Positions 1-7,743 of a stretch of DNA of 8,812 nt are shown here, one piece after another. The DNA is from Planctomycetota bacterium (GTDB lineage: Bacteria > Planctomycetota > SBBH01 > JAHFOU01): contig JAHFOU010000031.1 of assembly GCA_023261525.1 (NCBI GenBank), positions 1-8,812 of the forward strand, in the 5' to 3' direction. How positions within the stretch are numbered: position 1 is the stretch's first letter; each line of letters starts with the position of its first letter. The notes beneath the pieces were generated by a model that was given only the letters and a program-made list of their open reading frames with translations, ran no database searches and was not told where the DNA came from. A program made the translations under genes and the position numbers.

Positions 1-466
1 GGGCGGGCACCACCGAGACGCCCAGGCTGGAGCCCCCGTGACGGGGCTTCACCACCACGGGCCAGCCCAGGGGGGCGATCTGGTCCGCCACCGCCGCGGG
101 GGCATCCGAGGCCTTCACCAGCACCCCGTCCGCCACGGCCACCCCCGCGCGGGAGAGGGCCTGGCGGGCCGCCCACTTGTCCATGGCCAGGGCGCTGGCC
201 TCGGGACCCGAGCCGGTGTAGGGGATGCCGCGGGATGCCAGGGTCTTCTGGGCCCGTCCGTCCTCCCCGAAGCCCCCGTGCAGGGCCAGGAAGGCGGCGT
301 CAAAACGCCCCGGGACGACGCCCTCCAGGGCCTCGTCCTTCACGTCCAGGGCGGTCGCGACGTGGCCCAGGCGGGCCAGGGCCTCGGCCACGGCCCGGCC
401 GGACCGGAGCGACACCTCACGCTCCCCGGATGTTCCACCCATCAGCACGACAACCCTCAGGGCCAA
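1..466 (-). CDS. ddl: D-alanine--D-alanine ligase, N-terminal part (runs off the left edge)
   Basis: Cytoplasmic ATP-grasp ligase joining two D-alanines to form the dipeptide end of the peptidoglycan stem. About 155 codons are in the window. The reading begins MALRVVVLMGGTSGERE: the N-terminal beta strand followed by GGTSxERE, with Glu15 in the position of the catalytic Glu15 of E. coli DdlB. Next come LHGGFGEDG (62-70, the HGxxGEDG motif), PYTGS (82-86), MDK (95-97) and VVKPRHGGSSLGV (138-150), the ATP-binding Lys and Ser-Ser loop. The C-terminal half, with the remaining ATP/Mg and D-Ala sites, lies outside. The start is a TTG at 466-464, ten bases inside the murB end, with GAGGTGG four bases before it. 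The first in-frame ATG (442) would cut off the conserved first beta strand, so TTG is preferred; GTG at 448 is an alternative. Last visible gene of the murG-murC-murB-ddl run. Confidence 0.93.
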   Translation of the reverse strand, partial: MALRVVVLMGGTSGEREVSLRSGRAVAEALARLGHVATALDVKDEALEGVVPGRFDAAFLALHGGFGEDGRAQKTLASRGIPYTGSGPEASALAMDKWAARQALSRAGVAVADGVLVKASDAPAAVADQIAPLGWPVVVKPRHGGSSLGVSVVPA

Positions 467-1355
467 CGGACCACCTCGAGTTCCAGCTCCACCCCGCGGG
501 CACGGCGTACTCCTTCCCGCACCCGGTCGATGAGGCGTCCTACTTCATCGGCCGTTGCCCCCCCGAGATTCACGATGAAATTCGCATGGCGGTCCGAGAC
601 CTGGGCCTGGCCCTCCCTCGCGCCCTTGAGGCCCGCGGCATCGATCAGCTGTCCGGCGGACTTCCCGGGGGGGTTCTTGAAGATGCACCCGGCGCTGGAA
701 TCCCCCAGGGGCTGGGTCCTGGCCTTCTCGTCCTTGATCGCCCGGGCGGCTTCCCGAAGGGCCTCGGGATCCCCGGACCCCAGGGAGAACCGGGCCGAAA
801 TCACCGTCATCCCCTTCAAGCCGGATTTCCGGTACCCGAATCTGCACATAGACTTGGGAAGGATCTTCCTCTCCCCCAAGGCGTCCACCACAGAGACGGA
901 GACGAGGGAGGCGGAGATCTCCGTGTGGCGGCTTCCGGCGTTCATGGCCAGAGCCCCCCCGACGGTGGCCGGGATGCCGACCAGGCCTTCCAGGCCGGCC
1001 AGGCCTTCCGCCAGGGTCCGGCGGATCAGGGGCTCCAGGGAGGCCCCGGCGCCGGCCTCCACCTGGCCCTCCCGGATCGAAACTTCCTGGAAGGCCCCGG
1101 CCGTCAGGCGGACCACGGCCAAGGGGATCTCCCCCTCCGCCACCAGGACATTGGCCCCCACCCCCAGGGTCTCCAGACGGACCCCCAGGCCCGAGGCCTC
1201 CCGGCGCAGGAGGGCCAGATCCTCCGCATGCCGCGGCTCGGCCAGGAGGGCCACCCGGCCTCCCACCCCCATCCAGGTCAGGGGCGCGAGGGGCTGGTCC
1301 CGGCGGAACGGCACGCCGGCCTTTTCCAACCTCCTCCCCAACTCCCCGAACGGGC

Positions 1356-1359
<4 letters not shown>
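457..1359 (-). CDS. murB: UDP-N-acetylmuramate dehydrogenase (UDP-N-acetylenolpyruvoylglucosamine reductase)
   Basis: FAD enzyme that reduces UDP-GlcNAc-enolpyruvate to UDP-MurNAc with NADPH in the cytoplasm, the second committed step of peptidoglycan synthesis. At 300 residues it fits the shorter type II MurB. Visible motifs: GVGANVLVAEG (66-76, FAD loop, usually GGGSNxLV), GIPATVGGALAMNAGS (128-143), RFGYRKSG (173-180), SSAGCIFKNPPGKSAGQLIDAAGLKG (221-246) and ANFIVNLGGATADEV (259-273). Cys225 occupies the proton-donor place that is Ser229 in E. coli; Cys occurs there in other type II enzymes as far as I recall. The C-terminal ELELEV carries the expected Glu. The ATG overlaps the murC TGA in an ATGA (1356-1359), which points to translational coupling. 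The 3' end overlaps the ddl start by ten bases. Confidence 0.97.
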
Positions 1360-2646
<1,287 letters not shown>

Positions 2647-2657
<11 letters not shown>

Positions 2658-3768
2658 GGGCGGCCTTTTTCGAGGCGAGGGCCAGGAGGCGGTCGGCGAG
2701 CGTGAAGGCCGCCTCGGGATGCCCGAGGGTGCGGGCCCTCTGGCCCATGCCGGTCCTCAGCGCGGCATCCCCCAGCAGGCGGGAGATCTCGGCGGCCAGG
2801 CGGGCGGGCGTGGCCTCGGACTGCTCCAGCAGGACGGCGGCGCCCCGCTGGGCGGCCTGGAGGGCGTTGGCCTTCTGGTGCCCGTCGGCGGATCCGGGCA
2901 GGGGCACGAGGAGGGAGGGCTTGCCCAGGGCCAGGATCTCGGCCAGGGCGTTGCCGCCCGCGCGGGAGATCACCACCGAGGCCTCCCGGTACGCCGGTCT
3001 CATGTCCTGCAGGAAAGCCAGGACCTCCGCCTTCACCCCGGCGCGGGCATAGAGGGCCGAAACCTCCTCCACGTCCTTGGCTCCGGTCAGGTGGCGGATC
3101 CCCAGGCCGGGGAAGGCCCGGGCCACGGCGACCAGGGCTTCCGCGGCGGCGGCATTCAGGGCCGAGGCCCCCTGGCTGCCGCCGAAGACCAGGACGCCCG
3201 GACGCGCGGGTTCCCCGGCCACCTCCAGGATCTCGGCGCGGACGGGGGTGCCGGTGACCTCGAGCCGGGTGGTGGTGGAGAAGGGGTGGCGGCGCTCGCT
3301 CCAAGGCTCGTAGTCGAACTCCCAGGCCGAGGCCACGGACTCGGCCCAGCGGGACAGGAAACGGTTGGCCTTGCCGGCCACGGCGTTGGGCTCCAGGAGG
3401 ACGACGGGGATGCCCAGGGTCCCGGCCGAGAGGACGAGGGGCGCGGAGGCATAGCCCCCGGTGCCCAGGACGGCATGGGGACGGAAGCCGCCCAGGACCC
3501 GGGCCACGCCGAACAGGGCCCCGGGGCCGTTCACCGCCAGGCCCAGCCAGCGGCTGGGACGGCGGAGGTGATCCACCCTCGGGGCGGGCACGGTGACGGT
3601 CCGCTTCTCCCAGGGGGTGCCGCTCAGATAGTTCTCCCGGCCACTCGGTAGCGCAAAGAGGATCTCGGCGTCCGGGGCGCGCGCGAGGACGGCCTGGGCG
3701 ACGGCCACGGCGGGGAAGACGTGCCCGCCGGTGCCTCCGCCGGCAAAGAGGATGCGGGGGGGTGTCAT
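2647..3768 (-). CDS. murG: UDP-GlcNAc:MurNAc-pentapeptide-undecaprenyl GlcNAc transferase
   Basis: Membrane-associated GT-B glycosyltransferase (GT28) that converts lipid I to lipid II on the inner face of the cytoplasmic membrane. It has 373 residues, a normal length. N-domain: FAGGGTGGHVFPAVAVAQ (8-25, first G-loop), AVLGTGGYASAPLVLSA (99-115) and LLEPNAVAGKANRFL (124-138). C-domain: TGTPVR (172-177), VFGGSQGASALN (194-205, second G-loop) and ISRAGGNALAEILALGKPSLLVPLPGSADGHQKANA (267-302), the donor-binding region. The segment between the two domains (about 149-169) is a little long and arginine/proline-rich. The ATG at 3768 is preceded by GAGG at a normal distance. The gene upstream is a lipoprotein gene 54 bases away, not ftsW as in canonical dcw clusters. 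The 3' end overlaps murC by eleven bases. Confidence 0.97.
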
Positions 3769-3822
3769 CGGAGCCTCATCATACCATCGAAGAGGATCGG
3801 TAATCTGGGGGCGGAGCTAGAG
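3769..3822 (-). other. 54-base gap between the lipoprotein gene and murG
   Basis: This is the largest gap in the minus-strand run. The upstream gene ends TAG-CTC-TAG, two in-frame stops one codon apart inside a short tandem repeat (GAGCTA twice, 3815-3826 on the plus strand). No GC hairpin followed by a T-run is seen, so I find no intrinsic terminator. The TATGAT element and the GAGG ribosome-binding site of murG lie at its downstream end. Confidence 0.55.
3778..3783 (-). promoter_or_regulatory. possible extended -10 element for murG
   Basis: On the minus strand the hexamer TATGAT, preceded by TGG (extended -10 form TGn), ends nine bases before the murG ATG. No TTGACA-like -35 is visible 16-18 bases upstream (AGATTA sits there). 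A start site 6-8 bases downstream would leave almost no leader and would exclude most of the GAGG ribosome site. It may therefore be a chance match, or murG may be translated mainly from read-through transcripts. It lies in the only sizeable gap of the seven-gene run. Confidence 0.3.
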
Positions 3823-4392
3823 CTAGAATCTCGCTCTGGCGAGCCCCCCAAAATCCGGGGCAATGGGGCCGAAGCAACTGCCGCAACAGGTCTCCCACGC
3901 CGTCTTGCGAGTTCGATGAATCTGGACGACGCGAATCTGGTCCCGATCCAGGTGCTCCACATCCTTTACATCCTGCTCCATCGTACCTGAACTCGTGATG
4001 ATGCGAACCCTGAACCTGCTCTTCGCAAGCTCTGGAAAGATTGGCGCCCGGATGGGCACAAACGTGTAGCGACGGTCCGTGATCTTCTGATTTCCATAGT
4101 CCATGCCATCCTGGAAGCACATTTCGGACAAACCAAGCCGATGTCCGTTGACCCAGGCTTCAAGAATCTGAGTCCTGTCGATATCCGTGACCTCCAGCAC
4201 GCCCGTTAGATCCGGCCCGTCAAAGGGTGCGATCTGTTTGAATAAGTCGCTCCGGGTGCACGGATTCACATCCTCCGGATAGGGTCTATGCTGGGAACGG
4301 CAACCGATGGTGACGCTGGTGCATCCAGAGAGCGAACCGAAGAGGACCAGGACGCAGAAGGTGAGGAGGACTTTCTTCAAGGATAAGGTCAT
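3823..4392 (-). CDS. cysteine-rich lipoprotein of unknown function, low-GC outlier
   Basis: Not recognised as a known family. The 189-residue product begins MTLSLKKVLLTFCVLVLFGSLSGC: basic start, hydrophobic stretch 8-22 and the lipobox LSGC (21-24). It should be cleaved by signal peptidase II and lipid-anchored at Cys24, making it a potential Lol substrate. Mature cysteines are at 24, 31, 45 and 92, with a cluster TCCGSC (168-173) near the end, compatible with disulfides or metal binding. The middle (62-160) alternates likely beta strands (VLEVTDI, YTFVPIRAP, RFRVRIITSSGT, IRVVQIH), suggesting a small beta-rich domain. GC is about 56% against about 70% around it, a possible sign of transfer. 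The ATG lies three bases after the stop of the upstream TPR-peptidase gene, with GGGGAAG as ribosome site, so the two are probably co-translated. Confidence 0.8.
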   Translation of the reverse strand: MTLSLKKVLLTFCVLVLFGSLSGCTSVTIGCRSQHRPYPEDVNPCTRSDLFKQIAPFDGPDLTGVLEVTDIDRTQILEAWVNGHRLGLSEMCFQDGMDYGNQKITDRRYTFVPIRAPIFPELAKSRFRVRIITSSGTMEQDVKDVEHLDRDQIRVVQIHRTRKTAWETCCGSCFGPIAPDFGGLARARF

Positions 4393-4395
4393 GCC

Positions 4396-7002
4396 CTACT
4401 TCCCCAGCTTCTCCCCCATCTCCACCACCTTGGGGTCGTTGGGGGCGATCTTGCGGGCCCTCTCCCAGAACAGCTTGGCCTTCAGGCCGTCCCCCGCGTC
4501 CAGCCAGGCCTGGGCCGCGTCCAGGGCGGCCTTCAGGTCCTTGGGGAGGGCCCAGGAGGCCAGGCCCAGGGCTTCGGCCGCCTCGGCCGGACGCTTCAAC
4601 CCCGCCAGGATCTCCGCCCTCAGGCGATGGTGCTCCAGGTTATAGACCTCCCCCATCAGCCAGACGTCGAGGACCTTGAGGGCCTCCTCGGGGCGGCCCT
4701 GGTCGCGCAAGGCCCTCGCCAGGGCCAGGCGCGGCGGGGTATCGGCGGAGTTGTATTCGCAGAACAGCTTGAGGGCCTTGATCCCCTCCTCTGGGCGGTT
4801 CAGGGCGAAGCAGGAGTCGGCCTCCAGGAGATACGGATTCTCCTCCCCCTGCACCATGGTCGGGTAGCAGCGTCTCGCCTGCCGGAATTCCTCGATGGCC
4901 TTCTCGTGCTCCCCCTTGCCCTTGAGCAGGATGCCCAGGCCCAGGTGGCCCAGGAAGTAGTCCGGGGCCTGCGCGACGGCCTGCCGGTACAGGGCGTCGG
5001 CCTCCCGGGGCTTGCCCGTGCGGCGCAGGGCCTCCCCCGCCAGGGCCGAGGCCCCTCCCGAAATCGCCGCCGGGACCTTGTCGGCGGCCAGGATCCTGTC
5101 CGTCCACACCATCATGGACTTCCAGTTGCCCCGCTTGGCGAACTGCAGGGCCAGGACGAGCTGCTGCCCGGGATCCTTGGGCTCGGTGCCCGCCAGGGTC
5201 TCCAGGGCGTCGTCATCCAGGTCGGGGGAGCGCTGGATGTGCTTCAGGCGGGCGGCCAGGTCGGCCTGGAAGCCCCGGTCGAACTCCTCGGGCGTGACGC
5301 CCAGGGCCTCCTGGATGACCTCGGGGGTCGCCTTGCCGTCCCGGTAGAGTTTGAGCATCTTCAGGATGCCCTCGAAGCCCCAGGTCTCCGCCACATAGCG
5401 GCTCATGGCCCCGCCCTGGCAGTAGGCCAGCTGGACGTGCCAGGGGAACTGGGGATGGGTGAAGGCGCGGTTGATGTCCGTCACCTTCATGAGCAGGCCC
5501 TGGGCCGCGCCGTTGACCAGGAGACGGTCGAACTCCTCGCCGCGGTGGTACTGTTCGGCGTAGGTGGACAGTCCCTCGGTCAGCCAGCGCGGGACGCGGA
5601 AGCCCGTGCGCTGGAGGGTGACGACGTGGGTGAACTCGTGGCGGGCCACGTCGCCCCAGTGGAAGGGTCCCATCTGGGCGCGCACGGCCGGGGAGTCCAC
5701 CGCCATGAAACGCCCGAAGCAGACCCCGGTGGCCCCGATGCTGGGCTGGCCCAGGGTGCGCACCGCGAACTGGTCCTGCTGGGGATAGAGCTCCACGTCG
5801 ATGGGCTGCTCGGCGGGCTCGTAGCCGTAGAGGGCGGTGACCTCCTCGTAGTCCCGCTCCAGGTCCCTGGCGAGCAGGTCGGCGAGCAGCGGCGCCTCGG
5901 AGGGATGGCAACGGATCCGGAAATGCCTCGTCTGGATCACGGGCCAGGCGCTGACCTCGTCGAGAAGGTTCAGGGTGTTGGAGAGGCGGCTGTTGAAGGG
6001 ATCCTTCTCGTAGGCATGCTCGAGGAACTTGCGCCCCTCCTCCTCGCGGGAGCTGTGCAGGAGGATCTCCCCCAGGTCCCCCAGGAGGCCGGGCTCCCCG
6101 GGGAAGAGGCGCAGGCCCCGCTCCAGCCAGAGGATGGACTCCCCCGAGCGGTGCCAGCTTTCCATGACCCCGGCCACGATGCGGAAGGCCTCCGGCCAGC
6201 CGGGTCTCAGGGCCTCGGCGCGGGCCATCAGGGCCCTCCCCTCATCGGCCCGTCCCGTGACGAAGGCCGAGGCGGCCTGGAGGACCAGGGCCTCCTCGCA
6301 CTGGGGGTCGTTCTTCAGCACCTCCCCGGTCCACTTCGCCAGGCCGTCCGGGTCCTGGTCCCAGAGCGAGAGGCCCGCGAGCAGGAGCAGGGGCTCCTCC
6401 AGGCCGGGCTTGGCCTTGAGGGCCTCCTCGCAGAAGCCGTAGGCCTTGGCGAAGTCGCCCCGGCCCCAGAAGACCCGGGCCATCCCGGTGAGGGCCTGGG
6501 GGTCCTGGGTATCCTCCAGGACGACCTTGAATTCCTTCTCGGCGTCGCCGTACTGGTACTTCTCCAGGAAGAGCAGGCCCGCCTCGACGCGGGCCGGGGC
6601 GTGCTTGGGCTCGGCCTCCTGGGCCCGGGAGTACAGGTCCTTCATCACCCGCTTGAGAAGCTCCTTGTCATGGGTCCTCAGCGCCTGCTCCTGGCATCCG
6701 ATCGCCAGGGCCGTGAGCTCCTTTCCGGCAATGCCCTCCTTCCCGATGCGGTCCGGGAAGGCCTGGAAGATGGCGTCGGCCTCGGCCTTGCGGCCCATGC
6801 GGTCCAGGAGGCGCCCCTTCTCGACCAGGACCCCCAGGTGGTCCGGACAGGCGATCTGGGCGCGGTCGAGGACGGCGAGGGCCTCCGTGCGATGGCCGGA
6901 GCGCCTCAGGGCATCGGCCTTGGCGATCATGAGGTCCGGATCGACGGTGAAGCCCGCGCCGAGCAGGAGGACGAGGCAGGCGAGGGCAAGGGGGCGCCTC
7001 AC
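4396..7002 (-). CDS. secreted TPR protein with central gluzincin (peptidase MA-like) domain
   Basis: An 868-residue protein. The reading frame stays open far upstream, but the supported start is GTG at 7002, overlapping the lolA stop as GTGA and giving a signal peptide, RRPLALACLVLLLGAGFT. It has no lipobox, so it is exported to the periplasm or anchored by the signal helix. Residues 21-80 and 135-336 hold about eight TPR-like repeats, spaced about 34 residues apart in the latter stretch (for example 168-200, 201-234, 235-268, 269-302, 303-336). Residues about 355-590 form a zinc-peptidase domain: HFRIRCHPSEAPLL, then GATGVCFGRFMAVDSP, HEFTH (His455, Glu456, His459) and WLTEGLSTYAE, with Glu476 as probable third zinc ligand. 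Residues 612-868 hold further TPRs. All catalytic residues are present. The layout recalls BepA (a TPR-bearing M48 protease for outer-membrane protein quality control), but the peptidase family and order differ. The substrate is unknown. Confidence 0.9.
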   Translation of the reverse strand: MRRPLALACLVLLLGAGFTVDPDLMIAKADALRRSGHRTEALAVLDRAQIACPDHLGVLVEKGRLLDRMGRKAEADAIFQAFPDRIGKEGIAGKELTALAIGCQEQALRTHDKELLKRVMKDLYSRAQEAEPKHAPARVEAGLLFLEKYQYGDAEKEFKVVLEDTQDPQALTGMARVFWGRGDFAKAYGFCEEALKAKPGLEEPLLLLAGLSLWDQDPDGLAKWTGEVLKNDPQCEEALVLQAASAFVTGRADEGRALMARAEALRPGWPEAFRIVAGVMESWHRSGESILWLERGLRLFPGEPGLLGDLGEILLHSSREEEGRKFLEHAYEKDPFNSRLSNTLNLLDEVSAWPVIQTRHFRIRCHPSEAPLLADLLARDLERDYEEVTALYGYEPAEQPIDVELYPQQDQFAVRTLGQPSIGATGVCFGRFMAVDSPAVRAQMGPFHWGDVARHEFTHVVTLQRTGFRVPRWLTEGLSTYAEQYHRGEEFDRLLVNGAAQGLLMKVTDINRAFTHPQFPWHVQLAYCQGGAMSRYVAETWGFEGILKMLKLYRDGKATPEVIQEALGVTPEEFDRGFQADLAARLKHIQRSPDLDDDALETLAGTEPKDPGQQLVLALQFAKRGNWKSMMVWTDRILAADKVPAAISGGASALAGEALRRTGKPREADALYRQAVAQAPDYFLGHLGLGILLKGKGEHEKAIEEFRQARRCYPTMVQGEENPYLLEADSCFALNRPEEGIKALKLFCEYNSADTPPRLALARALRDQGRPEEALKVLDVWLMGEVYNLEHHRLRAEILAGLKRPAEAAEALGLASWALPKDLKAALDAAQAWLDAGDGLKAKLFWERARKIAPNDPKVVEMGEKLGK

Positions 7003-7691
7003 GGCTTCTCCTCCGTGTCGGAAGGATGCAGGATCTCGGTCCCTTTCGGAACCTCCAGCGCCAGGTCCTCGGCCTTCAGGCCCTGGTTGACCTTGAGGTC
7101 CGAGAACGAGAGGGTCACCTCCTCGCCCCGGGCATAGGTGTAGCGGACCCGGACGGGCAGGGAGGTCTTGGCGTCCACCCAGAGACGGATCTCCGGCAGG
7201 GTCTTGCGCAGGCCCGCGTCGCGGGGGACCAGGATCAGCTCGTCGGGATCCTTCGCGTCGGCCTTCGGGGCCAGGGCGACCTCGTACTGCTCGTCCCAGA
7301 ACGAGCGGGGCTTGCCGAAGAGGAGGACCGTGGCGTCCACAGCCCGCGAGCCGGCCTCCCCCTCCTTCAGGTCGATGATCTCCAGGGTGGCGTCGGCCGG
7401 CACATAGGTCTCCATGCGGCCCCGGGCCACGCGGATCAGGGTGGGCTCGGGCTTCTCGGCCTTCTGGAGGACCACCGGCCCCGACTGGGGGTCCACCCGG
7501 TAGCGCAGGGTGCCACTGCTGAGGACGGGCTTGGACAGCCCCTCCCGCACGGAGCGTTGCTCGAACGCCGCCTGGAAATCCCGGATGGAGGCGCTGCGCT
7601 CGGCGACCCGGGCCAGGACCTCTTCCTTGAGGGACTTCTCCTCCGCGCAGACGGGAAGGAGCAGGAGGACCAGCAGAAGGGGAAGCTTCAC
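6999..7691 (-). CDS. lolA: LolA-like periplasmic outer-membrane lipoprotein carrier
   Basis: A 230-residue protein with signal peptide MKLPLLLVLLLLPVCAEEK. Cleavage after VCA (residue 16) fits signal peptidase I; LPVC is a poor lipobox. The mature part resembles the LolA/LolB fold: an N-terminal helix with DFQAAFEQRSV (38-48), a GTLRYRVDP strand (60-68), METYVPADATLEIIDL (93-108), LLFGKPRSFWDEQYEVAL (123-140), DELILVPRD (150-158), LPEIRLWVDAKTSLPVRVRYTYARGEEVTLSFSDLKVNQGL (165-205) and the end motif LEVPKGTEI (212-220). LolA carries acylated lipoproteins from LolCDE across the periplasm to the outer membrane. Similarity is by pattern and is divergent, so the symbol is tentative. The start is GTG: an in-frame TAG lies only four codons upstream and no other start is available, yet no ribosome-binding site is seen. 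It is the first gene of the minus-strand run, with a TAGAAT -10-like box nine bases before the start. Confidence 0.8.
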   Translation of the reverse strand: MKLPLLLVLLLLPVCAEEKSLKEEVLARVAERSASIRDFQAAFEQRSVREGLSKPVLSSGTLRYRVDPQSGPVVLQKAEKPEPTLIRVARGRMETYVPADATLEIIDLKEGEAGSRAVDATVLLFGKPRSFWDEQYEVALAPKADAKDPDELILVPRDAGLRKTLPEIRLWVDAKTSLPVRVRYTYARGEEVTLSFSDLKVNQGLKAEDLALEVPKGTEILHPSDTEEKP

Positions 7692-7696
7692 GAGAG

Positions 7697-7737
7697 GGGC
7701 ATTCTAGCCGCCCACCGGGGACCGCGCTAGAATGCCC
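7697..7737. promoter_or_regulatory. perfect 12-base inverted repeat spanning divergent lolA/metG promoters
   Basis: The arms are GGGCATTCTAGC (7697-7708) and its exact complement GCTAGAATGCCC (7726-7737), separated by 17 bases. Each arm contains TAGAAT reading outward: 7728-7733 towards metG (10 bases before ATG 7744) and 7706-7701 towards lolA (9 bases before GTG 7691). The hexamers resemble the sigma-70 -10 box TATAAT. No TTGACA-like -35 is visible; each -10 lies roughly where the other promoter's -35 would be, so two polymerases could not occupy both at once. Alternatively the dyad is a dimeric regulator's operator. The geometry is seen; promoter activity is inferred. Confidence 0.55.
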
Positions 7738-7743
7738 GGTCCC

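Noticed and set aside
2719..3651. 310-codon plus-strand open frame opposite murG.
   Set aside because: Antisense shadow of murG with no motif support.
3815..3837. GAGCTA tandem repeat and AGAGC...GCTCT inverted repeat at the end of the lipoprotein gene, considered as a terminator.
   Set aside because: The stem is only five bases with a nine-base loop and no T-run follows on the minus strand.
4627..7137. 836-codon plus-strand open frame opposite the TPR-peptidase gene.
   Set aside because: It mirrors the GC-rich third positions of the minus-strand gene, has no recognisable motif, and its Gly/Leu/Val/Gln-rich composition is typical of antisense frames.
7689..7703. Five-codon mini-ORF ATG...TGA (MPLS) on the minus strand ending over the lolA GTG, resembling a leader peptide.
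   Set aside because: It starts within the -10-like hexamer, so it would not be in the proposed transcript, and so short an ORF is expected by chance.
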